From Rhynchonema sp. JSB1_4 (Eukaryota; Nematoda; Chromadorea; Monhysterida; Xyalidae), in assembly GCA_030248065.1 (NCBI GenBank), contig JASAMV010006530.1, positions 1 to 64,000 on the forward strand: a stretch of 64,000 nt of DNA, read 5' to 3'. Below the pieces are notes generated by a model. It saw only the letters and a program-made list of their open reading frames with translations, was not told where the DNA came from and made no database searches. Position 1 is the first letter of the stretch. Each line of letters opens with the position of its first letter. The position numbers and the translations under genes are program-made. Positions 49,151 to 61,403 of this stretch are shown here, piece after piece.

Positions 49151-52100
49151 ATGACCGCTGACGATTGCGTGAAACATCGCGAGCACTGGAGCAGCCAGGC
49201 CGACTTTGTGCTTGCCAGTTTGGGATGTGCCGTAGGGCTGGGCAATGTTTGGCGATTCCCGTATTTGTGTGGCAAAAATGGAGGAGGTTGGAACTTGCAC
49301 TTGAAAATTAATTCATTTTTTAAACGACATTTTTTCTCCAGCGGCGTTCATGATTCCGTATTTCGTGATGATGACTTTTGCCGGTCTGCCCATGTACTAT
49401 CTGGAAATGGCCATTGGGCAATTTGCTGGCATGACACCACAAGTGCTCTACAAACGCATGTGTCCGATATTTGGAGGTTTGTGAAGCATCACACTTACAC
49501 TCATGCAGGTCTACCATAACTCCGCACCAAGAGAAACCACCTCACCACCTACTGTCCCACCGCACCGACCAATCGAGGTAACTCACCAGCCACCGTAACC
49601 ACCCCACATTTTTAGGTACATGTATCAGCCCCGTTTATCGTAACCCATCATTTATCATTTAGACGACGCACCATTTGCAGACAATAATAACGGGGAGCGC
49701 ATGTACATATTACGTTCCAAACTCGATTGAGAAAAAATCGATGCGCTTTCTGCGACCGGGGCTGGAACCCAGGTCCTCCGCCAAACCGGGGCACTGCTCT
49801 TCCAACTGAGCTATCGCAGTGCTTCTCACATTGCTCATATTTTGTGGACACCTGTCATTTACCGTACCCACTGTTTTCCGTAACGCACCGTACATCGTAA
49901 CCACCACCACCCACCCCACCATGCCGTACTACCAAGAACAGTGGACCCAGTGCTGTGGCTGCTTTCAGGGAATCGTACCATGGGGCCAAAAATCGAGGGA
50001 GATACTGGGATTTTACGGAGTGAAGGCCCAGTTTGGGGCTACCGTGTCACACTAACTTTAGGGTACTGAATTTTCATGAGTGAAAATGTACACAAATCGC
50101 GCTTAGCGCTCAAGTCCCTGAACTTTTAGTCGTTTTTTTAGCCGACCTGAGCAATTTTTTACAAGCAGGTTGGGGCGGTAAAAATCGGGGGAGACACTGC
50201 ACCAGTACCAGAGGGGGAGATATTCTACCAGAGAGCGCGCGGGGGCTCGTATCCACACTAGCGATGAAGAGGCAGTCCCTTTACCATAGTGCTTTTTGCC
50301 CCCCACCGCATTTTGGGAAAAGCTAGTCCAGTTTCAAAATTGACTTCCCTTTTTCTCAGGCTTAGGCTTAGGCTTACTATTAGGCTTAGGCTTGAGCCAA
50401 ACCCTGACCCAATCCGTGCACTCCATTGCAAAATCGATAATTTGCGTTTTCTCTCTCTCAATGCAACTGGACTAGCTTTTCCCAACATGCCTCCCCACCC
50501 CAGCCACAGCACTGTCGTAACCAGTGGTTAATAAAAAAATTTTTTTATTCAAACCCCATTTTTTTTTTAAAAAAAAAATTTTTTTTTTAATTTAAAAAAA
50601 ATTTTTTTATTCCAGCCAAAAACTGCCAGAAACGAAAAAAAATGAGCGCTAAAGCAAAAAATAGTGGCATTTTTCTTCCATAACGTGTGGTAAGTGCATA
50701 TAAAGCACTCACGACACGAAAACAATACTAAACAATGGTCAATGAGTACCAACAGTAGTCAGGTACACACCCGTACACTTCCTCCACGTGGTGTGGGTGC
50801 CTTGGTGTGGCTTTGTGACACTCAAGACGGTAAATTTGGGTGAAACTATTGCCTCTTGGTACACGACCAATGCAAATATGTGACAAACAGTGTAAATATA
50901 GAGTGAATATCACACCGAATCACTGCTTTCGGGTCTGTTGCATGGATAAATGCATGCCCACCCAGTCACATGTACATGTGTAATCATATGAGAGGCCATG
51001 TGAGTGTGTGCACTATGTCTAGATGCCACAAAAACAACGATTATGGCACCCAATACACCCATGGTAGGGTCGGGTGATGTTAACAGTAGCAATTTTTATG
51101 CAAAGAAATAGCACTTTTAGAGCAAAAAAATAGAGAAATTTTCGAATTTTGAAATAATAAAAAAAAAATTTTTTTTTAACGTTTGGAACGAAATTTTTTT
51201 TTAAAAAAAAAATTTTTTTTTTAATAAAAAAAAAAAATTTTTTTTTTTAAAAAACCACTGGTCGTAACCCAACACAGGTATCGGCTACGCAATGTTGGTA
51301 TCGAGTGTTATCGGTGGCATCACCTACAACATGGTGATCGCATGGGCGATTCGCTACTTGGTTGCTTCGTTCAGTTTCAATGGCATGCCATGGGAGAAAT
51401 GTGACAAACCATGGAACACACAACGTTCGTAGATGAGTTGCCTGATGTTTCATGGCATTGTGTAATTCGTGACATGTGCACTTTAAAAATCCAACCTTTC
51501 CGCACAGATTGTTTCGACCAATCCGTGTACAAACAGTGCAACAGTGCAACACAATGGTACTTCAAAGGTGAATGTATCAGTTTAACGAATCGCACTGTCG
51601 ATGGATATAATCAACAAGAAATGATCGGCAAATTGGAGAACGTGAAATTCAGAAAGTCACCCGCGCAGGAATACAAGTCGGTTTTCAAGTACCTAGTTCG
51701 CCTGAGTTTTGAAAATTGCGATGTTATGAAACAAATATAACTTGACCCAAAACACTGACTAATTTTCAGTGACTACCTGTTGAACACCTCGAATGGTTTG
51801 GATGAGATCGGTTACCCAAAGTGGGACTTGATTCTGTCACTGTTGTTCGCTTGGCTGTTGGTCTTCTTCTGTCTTATTAGAGGCATCAAATCGTCCGGAA
51901 AAGTGGGTTGAATCTCAATTTGTTAATGTTCTTTCAAATAAAGTCCTTTAACGTATTCGCATATATGTAGGTTGTCTACTTCACCGCGCTATTCCCGTAC
52001 GTGATCCTAACCATTCTGTTAGTGAGGGGCGTAACCCTCCCTGGTGCATGGGAAGGCATCCGTTTCTATCTGGTGCCGGATTGGCACAAAATGGCCCAAC

Positions 52101-55100
52101 CCACAGTTTGGGTGTCTGCAGCGATGCAAATATTCTACTCGTTGGGGCTCGGCTGCGGAGGACTCACGACTTTGGCCAGTTACAACACGTTCAATAACAA
52201 TATCATGCGGTACGGACATTGTGCCATCTATGTTTTAACTTTATCAAGGATCTGAAGTTTCTGTCAATCATAAAGAATATTCTTGAGCGGTCCGAAGCTG
52301 GCGGCTGAAGTGCGTGTGGGAACCAAAATACCGTTTGAGAAACATTCACGATGTAGAGATTCCATAAAGAAGGAGACCACAATAACTTATTTATGAAGTT
52401 CTTATTGTCTTGTTACTCTTGTTCACACCAATGAAACATCAGCCAGCCAGCCATCCTTACAGTGACACGCTCATCGTTGTGCTCGGCAACTGCGGCACAA
52501 GCGTTTATGCCGGATTCGTAATATTTTCGGTGATCGGGTTTATTGCAGAGCAGACTGGAGAACCAGGTAGCTTACACGCACGGCACTGATATCTCGAATT
52601 TGTTGCAATACTGACGTTAATATTGCAGTCGCTAAGGTGGCGGCTGCCGGTCCCACACTGGCATTCGTGGCGTACCCGAGTGCACTCGCCAAAATCAGTC
52701 CCAGCTGGTTGTGGTCGATTCTGTTCTTTTTCATGCTCATTCTGCTGGGCATCGATTCTCAGGTTTTTGGGTGATGTTTCACAAGTGAATGCTTGTGAAC
52801 AAAAATACATTTTTTCGTGTCACTATCGACATTTGTGAGGGCAAAACGCTCGGTACCAGTTTATAGCTCGCGCCTCTGACGGGCGTTTAGGTTTGCGCTT
52901 GTTCTGCACATGTGCTAATGTAAGAATTTTTGAAACGGTGTAAACAAAAGTTGGATGAAACCAGCACAACCAACGAAGAAAACGGGCTAGATTTGATCCT
53001 TTCAAAATCAACGAAACAAGTGCATAAAATAATTCATGAAATTAATGATTTTTGTACCGTACGTTGGTTGTAAAACATCAACCAATATTGCAGATTGTGA
53101 TCGTCGAAGTGGCGGTAACCTCCATTTGCGACAACTTTGTCCAACTTCGCACGCCGTTTCGCAAAATGTGTGTCGTTGCTGTGATTTGTGTGGCGTCATT
53201 CATTTGTGGTATCATTCTCACATGTCCGGTTGGTAGGGCCATTTTTGGGTTAGGTGTTTTTGTGAATTCTACCCTTTGTTTGATGACAATCAAATTAAGA
53301 TGACATGCGCCGTCTTAATCCTTACACAGGGTGGCCCATATATTCTGACGCTGGGCGACGCGTTCAATTATGGGTTTACAATCATTCTGGTTGGACTGAT
53401 CGAAATCTGCATGGTCTCGTGGATTTATGGTAGTGTTTTTATATTTTGTTGATTTTAAAGACACTCAAGTTCAGAAGAAGTTCAGGAATTCGCCGTTTCA
53501 TCCAAGATATTGAACTTATGATGGGCCGAGCACCCAACACATTCTGGCGTCTGCTGGGCTATCCGTCAAATTGGTTCTGGTGGGTGGCTTGGGTCGCGAT
53601 CACACCAGCGCTCATTTTGGTTAGTATTATACGGTGGACAAGAAGTTCCTTTCAGTAATGACATCGGTTAATCGTTCGTCATGCAGATGATTAGTTGAGA
53701 ATGTGTCGGATTGGCTCTGTGTCATATTTGCATGGTGGATAATGCAGGACTTCCTGATACACAATGGGTGGAATTCGGAAAACAAAGTCAAGCTCTCCGT
53801 CAAGCTCAACGTGAAAGTTCAAAGTCAGATGTTTCGGCGTCACGCTGGCTCGTGCAACAGACCCAATTTTCTAAACGAAGGGTCAACTTTGACGCATTAT
53901 TAGGCAAGACTGGATGCTTATCTAGCCAAAATATTCTTATAGGGATGTAACAGAAGCGTTTTGTGGGAGTATTTCTGAGTTTCATGAATTTCTGAAGAGG
54001 CAAAGAAATGAACAGACGATCACCAACGGAGGTGCAAAAAATTTTGACTGCGGTCAATGATCGCCACATTATTTCATTACCATTAGTCAGAAATTATTAT
54101 AACTCCGGAAATAATCTTCTGAAACGCTTGTGCTACGTCCTTAAAATAACAATATCCCAAGAAACGCATCCAATCATGCACAATAATGCGTCAAAGTTAC
54201 CCTTCGTTGAGAAAATCGCGTCTGCTGCACTAGCCAGCGTGACGCCGAAACATCTGACTTTGAACTTTCACGTTGAGCTTGACTTTGTTTTGTGAATTCC
54301 AGCCAAATGTCGACCACGATAGTTTACCGCATTGTTATTGCCTGGGAACAACTTTCACGCTGGTTATAAGACAGGTACATCAGCAAATCTCAAGGTGTCG
54401 ATGAAAAATCACGTGACCAAGGCCGTTTCGAATCCGACCAACAAGATAAGAAAACGGCAAAAAAATCTGTCTTATCGAGCAACACGTTTTCCATTGACAA
54501 TCAGGCAATTATGGTGTCCTACTTTGCGCAATACACGAACCTGACGTATGGGGAGTACGTGTACCCTTGGTGGGGCGAGCTGATTGGCTGGTGTATTTGT
54601 TTGGCATCATTGATATGGGTGCCTGTGATCGGCATGCATCGATTGATTGGCGGAGTCATCAATTTGGGATTGGATAGATCATCGGTTGGTGGAATTGTTG
54701 TGAGTGCGACACAGCACCGAATCACTGTAAAACTGTCTTTTGATGGTTACATTTACTGACGAGTGTCACGTTGATGTGGCAGTGGGACGGGATTTGCCAG
54801 CTGTTCGCAGACGGCGGGTGCCCCAGAACATCGTCAGTGCGAATGCATTGAAAGCCACGTGACCCCAAAAACGAGATAATATGACAGACTTTTGCCTCAC
54901 TTGACAAGCGTTCCATCCAACCCCAAACATGCACAACACGAACGAATGTTCAGCAAGTTTTTTTATTCCATATAGAATGTATCATGTGAATTGCAGCTAG
55001 CGGCCTGGCTTTTCGATCCAACCCCGGATTGGGGACCAGCGAGTCACGAGCATGCACTTGAATACCACATAACAGGTTCGGCCCACAGTGACATATGACG

Positions 55101-55233
55101 AACTTCTGATGAAAAAGTATTCCTAATATTATCATCGATTTCAGATAAAAGTCGCGCCGCTTACCCGACTGATGGTATTGGGAACCCGGACTTCAGTCTG
55201 GACCACGAGAAGACTCAACAAAGTGCATTCTAA
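49151..55233 (+). CDS. SLC6 Na+/Cl- dependent symporter, gene 2
   Basis: Fourteen exons of exactly the same lengths as gene 1: 49151-49286, 49342-49476, 51278-51424, 51508-51676, 51770-51902, 51971-52209, 52463-52566, 52629-52762, 53094-53228, 53330-53429, 53486-53619, 54505-54684, 54997-55075, 55145-55233 (637 aa). It keeps the SLC6 marks: [13 protein letters not shown] in TM1, [19 protein letters not shown] in the second extracellular loop and [19 protein letters not shown] in TM6. TM1 residue Ser of gene 1 (SLGSAVG) is Cys here (SLGCAVG). The unchanged exon lengths and open frame say the gene is functional rather than a pseudogene. Intron 2 is 1.8 kb, against 151 bp in gene 1, because of inserted repeats: a tRNA-like sequence, a TTAGGC-bearing element and a TIR transposon. 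Substrate unknown. Confidence 0.95.
49749..49820 (-). tRNA. tRNA-like sequence (probable pseudogene or SINE head)
   Basis: On the minus strand these 72 nt fold as a cloverleaf. The acceptor stem has 6 of 7 pairs (CTGCGA/TCGCAG), the D arm is GCTCAGTTGGAAGAGC, the T arm is CTGGG-TTCCAGC-CCCGG and the variable loop is AGGAC. The anticodon stem is poor (3 Watson-Crick pairs plus one wobble) and the loop CCGGTTT has C instead of U at position 33. By position the anticodon would be GGU (Thr). It lies inside an SLC6 intron on the opposite strand. A tRNA-derived repeat or pseudogene is more likely than a working tRNA. Confidence 0.45.
50309..50490 (+). repeat. Foldback element carrying interstitial TTAGGC telomere-type repeats, copy 1
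   Basis: The ends TTTTGGGAAAAGCTAGTCCA and TGGACTAGCTTTTCCCAACA are inverted. At 50,358-50,396 there is a short TTAGGC array with one break. TTAGGC is the nematode telomere unit. The same left arm plus array occurs in reverse at about 61,640-61,770. Confidence 0.85.
50521..51261. mobile_element. TIR DNA transposon (non-autonomous) with TCGTAA target duplication
   Basis: It starts CCAGTGGTTAATAAAAAAAT and ends AAAAAACCACTGG. Both ends continue into A/T palindromic blocks. It is flanked by TCGTAA on both sides (50515-50520 and 51262-51267). At 741 bp with no transposase frame, it is non-autonomous. It lies in SLC6 gene 2 intron 2; its right end is 16 bp from the acceptor of exon 51278, and gene 1 lacks it. 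The interior (about 50,620-50,840) matches 26,150-26,430 in reverse. Confidence 0.85.
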
Positions 55234-55679
55234 AATGAAGCGAAATCATTGAACATAAAATGAAATGGCAAAAACCACTGAAACCACTTTTGATGTAATT
55301 GTTCATCGTTGTGCGACAATTATAGCATCTCAAGCTTATCATATGCTTCTATCGATATTCAAAGAGCAGTACAAAAGGAAACCAATGAAGAGAACATCAC
55401 AGCTTTTCAAAGTATGTTAGTAAGCACAGCGTGACAAACAAGTAAGAGACAATCTTTCGCATGCTCCTTATTCACGTGTTCAAACAATCGATAAATAGAT
55501 ATTGGTCCCGGCAAACAAAAAAAACAAGTGCGGAATGTCTGACAAGAGAAGGCTGTCCTAGCTTGCTTGACATAGAAACAATGAGAAATAAGAATTCTGT
55601 TCTCTCACAGTTACAATACTGTACAAACGTATTATACTTGCATTTTGTTTTCCCAATGCTGTACATATGTACTGTACTT
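55234..55679. other. Convergent intergenic spacer, SLC6 gene 2 / CLPTM1L
   Basis: AT-rich. An ATAAAA-type signal follows the SLC6 stop at about 55,255. No exon or RNA gene recognised. Confidence 0.5.
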
Positions 55680-58600
55680 TCACTTTGTTTTCTTCGTTTC
55701 TTTCGGGACAACCGTCTTCTTTTTCCCACCCTTTTCGCCGTTGGCCTGCTGATCCTTCTCAAAACTCTGTCCAAACTCATTCACCCTCGTTTTATCAACG
55801 GGGTAGAGATATCGCTGGTAGAGATAGATGACGAACACGACGTCGTCACGGAAACAGGCGACGCGATGCGCTGCGGGCATGGTGATTATGAAAGCGAATA
55901 GGTCATCAATGAACGTATTGAATGCCTTGTAAGTGAATGCACGCCACGGCAGATGCGCCACCGATTTGAGTTTGTAGTTGACGAACAGTTGGGGCAACAT
56001 GAATAGGAAACCGAATGCGTACACGCCGTTGGCCAGCGACTGGATGAACCTGCAATTGGATTGGAGAGTCACTATTTGAATAATGATTCTCCAAGGCTTC
56101 TTGTTTCTCTACATAAGGGGGGGGATTCTATGGAGAAAATACGGCAAGAGGAGAAAATCCATGGGTTGGGGAAATTAGTGTACCTTAGGGGGATCCCCCT
56201 CCCCAGGAACTACACTGCGTTGCAAAGCTAGTCACTGAAGATATCGGCCAACAACGTTCTGCACTCAATCGGGTTTTCCCACAGATCGGTCAGGCTGACA
56301 GAAACGGGTCGACTTTTGCAATCGAATAGCGTGAAGCTCCTTCTTGCAACCATGGCACATGTTTGGGCACAATATCTCCAACGTCCGGATGTGTACGTCC
56401 GTTGTACAACACTGGAGATATCGGCCAAGGGCAACGATGTCAAAATCCATGGGGTGGTTGATACCTATGTGAAATTTTTTTAGCTCGTCGTAGCACAGTT
56501 ACGGCCGCTCCGCTCAAGGTGTACAAAACCGCGTCTGTATCAACCGCCAACATCAAACAATAGGGCCAAATTACCGCTCCGAAAATGACACTCTGTGAAA
56601 CATCATAGTACCTTGCCACCAGTTCAACTGGTCGACCGTGCCTGGCCGCCAACTAGTGCATATAACGTATCGAAACCAAGTGAAACATCACCCGAACAAA
56701 ACTCCCCAACCGAAACTGACCAAGACGTCCACGATTTGTGCGGCACATACAGGAGACTGTAGACAGCACCACCGATGCATAGTGGAGTGAGCACCCAGGC
56801 CAGATACACCATGCCCACCGAGTCAAACTCATCAGTGCGTTCTTCGTCCGTGGTGCGTGTGCCTCGCAGAATGTGCGGACCGCCGCCAGAGAACACGATT
56901 TGAACCTGCAACATCAGAGTGGTTTCTTGTCTGCAATTCAACCACGTTACCTACCACAACTTGACCACTCGGTTTTCGTGGCCGCGGCCGGCAATAAATT
57001 CCAGTATCCAAGAGACCATATTTGTTTGTGGTATGTGTGCAAGTGCTGATTATTGCGCATTTCGATTGTCCCGCCTTTGTCCCGCCGATTGTTTCGCATT
57101 TCCAACAGACTTCACAAGTAAACGGTACGCCAGGTCATCATCAGTTTTGGTGTATTTGCCGTATATGTATGAAACACGTGAGTGTGACTGGAGCTACCAA
57201 TGCATGGTTTTTCTCGAGAGCCGCTCAGGCACGGAATGGTGCCTAAGGGAAAAAAGCATAAAAATTAAGAAAAAAATACCTTGAACGCTTTGAACAGTTT
57301 CCAGAACTCTATCACAGTGCCAACCGCGCACGGTATGAGCACCAACAACGATGTTTGTTCGTCGTACAAATAGATTGTGATGATCGTTTGGCTAGCGCAC
57401 CGCCACAATAAGGTTCTCGTCGAGACACCAACCTGGAGATAAGATCAAAAACTAATTTTTCATGAAAGTGTTTTCGTCATCCGCGGTCATTATTATTCTT
57501 GCTAAACTATTGCTTCGGTAACTAATACGCAAACTGAAACATTTCTCGGCAAGCATTCGCGCTCTAACTTTATCGTTGGTTATCAAACTCGGCGGTAGGT
57601 TACATAATCGGTCTTACGAACGCTGTTTTGAGATTTACTAATAACACTGATAATTTCGACCAGCGCATAACATGTCCCATCGAACAGGTGATAAATAGCT
57701 GGCTGGCCTCGAATGATCTTCAATGCAAACAATCAGGTGACCAATTTCTGACCGATCACCAAGTTTCACAGAAGACAACGGTGTTGCAAACGTACCATAT
57801 CACGTCGCTCTCTCCAGAAGGATATGTCGTTTTTGAATGCGAGAATGTCAAAGATGAGATGTAGGGTGGTGACAAACAGCGTCACAGCTAGCAGGTAGAA
57901 ACTGGTGTCGATGAAGATTCCCTTCACTTCGTCCCAGTCTTTTTCGGTGAAACCTGAAACGGATCATTTTGGATCTTGGAAGTGAACATGGAGGGTCAGG
58001 GTCACCCATCAAATGCCCAGTGGCACCGACGCCGGTCCGTCATTTTTGGGCCAACGGTGAAACATTTTTTCATCGAAAACGCAAAGAAACTTGACAATGA
58101 CCGGCATTGTTCAGTTTGCCTGTGCGGCAGCCGCCGAGCCCATACCGAGATTCGACAAGGCCAAATTCCAAAGTGATGTCAGACAATAAATATTATGCGG
58201 CCCAGTTTCAAATGTGACACTTTTTGTTGACATAAAGACCACGAACCCAAGTGAAACAACGTATCAGCCGTTCGTTGATACATCTGATGCATCCTCAATG
58301 CGCCCACAGCAATCGGTGCGTATTTGATCGTGATGTTCAATTTCTCACCATCTTTCGACACCGCGCTCAGATCTTTGGTGCGAAAACTCAGTTCGTCAAT
58401 GCAGATGATGGGAAGGTACCTTTGGTTGCGATTCAGTCGAATCAAGTGCATTATGTCAGGAGGCACCTGGATAAATAGGGAAGAAAATTGATGGTCTCAT
58501 GTCTGTCAGACCAGGACACGCACACGACGAAAACAACCGTACTTCATTGCGGAAGAAGTTGAATTCGCGACCAACGGCCACAATCGGTATCACGGTACGA

Positions 58601-61403
58601 ATATGGGTCACAGTTTCGTTCTTGAAGTTGGCCTCGTCTGGCTTTGAAGTGCTGAAAGTGTTCGATAAAAGTATTACAATCTCTCGTGTATGTGTCATCA
58701 GTCATTGCATAAAATTCGTAAAGTGCGCATAACGCACCTTTCCGTCTCACCACCCCCGGCGCCCATCAGATCGAACGCAACGGCATCCCGCTGTTTGTAG
58801 GTGTAAATGGGCACGGTCTCGTGTGCCGTGATGCCCTCGCCCTGATGATCAGGCGAATTGTTGTTGAGCAAATAGACGAACGCGAACAGACTGCCGTTGT
58901 TGCGCGTCGCTTTTGGCACGTCGATCTCGACGGTTTCCTCGAAATCCACATCCAGTCGAACGTCGTTTTTGAGCAAAACGCGTTCGGGTTGCGCCCACTT
59001 GGTCGGTGAGATAAATACACGCAGCTGAAATGTGTCGTTAAATGTGGTTTTTGCGTTCTGTAGGCGAAGACTAGACACCGGAGGAGACACAGTGTTCGAG
59101 AAAGACACTACACAGCGGCGCTCAGCGCCCCGGCTGTCCAGTTGAAGTTATGCACTCTAGTCAGGGTCAGTCTCTGAACTCTGGTGGGGTTATAGAAACG
59201 TTTCGGCGCTCACTAACATTGCGAATTCACGGAAACAATTGGGATCAGCCGTAACGTAGCATCACAGTGATCAGAAACTGAACGAAAAACATTTGGATGA
59301 ACGAGAATTTGTGCGCTCTGGCTGCACGCTAGAGGTCGCAATCGGGTCGGGTGCCAGATGTTCTTCGCGATGTTTTGATGTCTGGTCTAGTTTCTGATGA
59401 TGTTTTTTTTGGTAGAAACCTAGGGTTTTAATGAAAACGTTGCGATGTATACCAATCATTTCGCGAGAAATTTCAGAATTGGTGATGTCGGCCGCCGAGC
59501 CTTCTTCGGACCAGTGGTGTAGCTACCCAGGCGGGGCGGCAACCTACTGTACCACCAAAAATGTGGGGCGGCAACCTACCTACTGTTAACTGTACCGGCC
59601 GAGCTAGGGGGGGGAGGGGAACAAAATTTTTTAGGTCCAAATATTGATGAAAATGTATTGTACAACGCTAATTTCGCGCGTAGCGCGCGTATTTTCGCCT
59701 ATTTGTAGTGAAAAATAGCGATTTTATGCAGTTTTGAGCCAAAAATCGCAGGTTACTGTACCAGCCGGAGGGGCGGCGATCTACCTACTGTATTGATACC
59801 AGGGTGGAGCGTCGACCTACCTACCTACTCACTGTACCCAGTGTAGTTCCTGGTCCGGCGCGGCGGTTAGTGTTCCTGCCCCTTTTTTCCGTGCGGCGGT
59901 TAGTGTACCTCCCTTGGGGGAAGGGGGGAAGACCCAAATTCAGGAAAAAGTCACTTTTTGAGGTTGAAAATTTGACCGATTTTTGCCCCTTTTTGGAAAA
60001 AATTCTCCATAAAAAGGGTAGTTTGGCGACTTTTGACATCATTGACCTAAAAATCACCCATTTTAGGCCTAAAAATGCCCATTTTAGGCAAAAATTGAGG
60101 CGGTTAGTGTACCTGGCGCGGCGGTTAGTGTACTAGTGTACCTTGATCGCGGCGGTTAGTGTACCTTAGGGGGGACCCCCCTCGCCCCCAGCAGTGTGGT
60201 TCCTGGTTCGGCGCGGCGGTTAGTGTAACTACCTCTTTTTTCCGTGCGGCGGTTAGTGTACCTCCCAGGGGGCAGTGCTGTGGCTACTTTTGCGGGGCGG
60301 GTAGGGTACATAGGTGGAAAAAATCGGGGGGGGTAGGGGGGCAGTGTACCTGGGATTTTGGGGGGGAAATCCGGTTTGGGGGGGAGGGGGGGAAGATTTT
60401 TCGGGGCGGGTAGGGTACAACACAAGTTTTTTCGGGTGCCTGTTTTTATGTACTAAAAAGTGCATATATCGCGCGCAGCGCGAGATTTTTTGCACTTTTT
60501 AGGGTTTTCGGTCGAAATTTGGGCATTTTTGACCGAAAAATGGGCATTTTGGGGGTAAAAATCGGGGCGGGTAGGGTACCAGGGCGGGGCGGGTAGGGGG
60601 GTAGGGTACAAGAGCGGGGCGGGTAGGGGGGTAGCGTACCAGGCCGGGGCGGGTAGGGTACCATTGGGGGGACCCCCCCACCCCCCAGCCACAGCCTGGG
60701 GGGGAAGGGGGGGAAGACCTAAATTCAGGAAAAAGTCACTTTTTGAGGTAGAAAATTTGACCGATTTTTGCCCCTTTTTGGAAAAAATTCTCAATAAAAA
60801 GGGTATTTTGGCGACTTTTGACATCATTGACCTGAAAATTACCCATTTTAGGTCTAAAAATGCCCATTTTAGACCGAAAAATGCCTATTTTAGGCAAAAA
60901 TTGAGGCGGTTAGTGTACCTGGCGCGGCGGTTAGTGTACTAGTGTACCTTGGTCGCGGCGGTTAGTGTACCATAGGGGGGGACCCCCCTCCCCCCAGGAA
61001 CTACACTGGCCCCCAGGAACTACACTGACTGTACCTAAGGGGGGCTCCCCCCACTCCCCCCAGCCACACCAGTGCTTCTGACAGGCCATCCCGGCCTGAG
61101 CCTCCAAATCTCCGCTTGGCCGAAATCAAAAGTCCAAAATAGCGGTCCAGCCGTTCTGTGTGGAGTGGACCAGGCTCAGCAAGAGGCCACAAGGACGAGG
61201 ATAAGACCAACCTGAAACTCTGGATACGATCCGTCGTCATTGGTGAACGCTGGTCGCAAACATTGCCCCTTGTGTTCATCAGGGTTGCACTCAATGGGAT
61301 GATAAAGATGGTAAAGATTGAGAATTGAGCTCATGTTGTACAGCAGGAAGGCAAGACCGGCCATCGTCCAGATGCTGGGCATCCATGTCGGTAATAAAGT
61401 CAT
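55680..61403 (-). CDS. CLPTM1L: CLPTM1L orthologue (CLPTM1 family, ER lipid scramblase)
   Basis: Eight minus-strand exons, 5' to 3' of the gene: 61212-61403, 58738-59024, 58543-58651, 58247-58466, 57796-57953, 57280-57432, 56721-56905, 55680-56049 (557 aa, close to the usual 540). An N-terminal membrane anchor (WTMAGLAFLLYN) precedes a luminal beta-rich region (IDVPKATRNNGSLFAFVYLL, YLPIICIDELSFRTKDL). The C-terminal multi-pass part contains GFTEKDWDEVKGIFIDT, LAFKNDISFW, DEQTSLLVLIP, PLCIGGAVYSLL, GVYAFGFLFMLPQLFVNYKL, SVAHLPWRAFTYKAFNTFID and FRDDVVFVIYLYQRYLYPVD, all diagnostic of CLPTM1L. Human CLPTM1L is reported to scramble glucosaminyl-phosphatidylinositol across the ER membrane in GPI-anchor synthesis. 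The tail is Lys-rich (KGGKKKTVVPKETKKTK). Intron 1 is 2.2 kb and full of repeats. Confidence 0.95.
59500..61060. repeat. Complex G/C-rich tandem repeat in CLPTM1L intron 1
   Basis: Recurring units GGCGGTTAGTGTACCT, GCGGGTAGGGTACC, GTGTAGTTCCTGG and GGGGGGACCCCCC. A block with AAAGTCACTTTTTGAGGT and CCCATTTTAGGC words (about 59,930-60,190) is repeated at about 60,715-61,000. G-runs of 6-10 are frequent. The Gly/Pro/Arg-rich open frames here are artefacts. Confidence 0.85.

Noticed and set aside
56461..56640. Possible extra CLPTM1L exon between 56721 and 56049
   Set aside because: Joining 56721 directly to 56049 gives the conserved HKSWTSW-FIQSLANGVYAF without a gap, so no exon is needed there.
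60156..60827. Proline-rich frames with PPYPPR repeats
   Set aside because: They are translations of the G/C-rich tandem repeat; the same repeat gives long frames on both strands.
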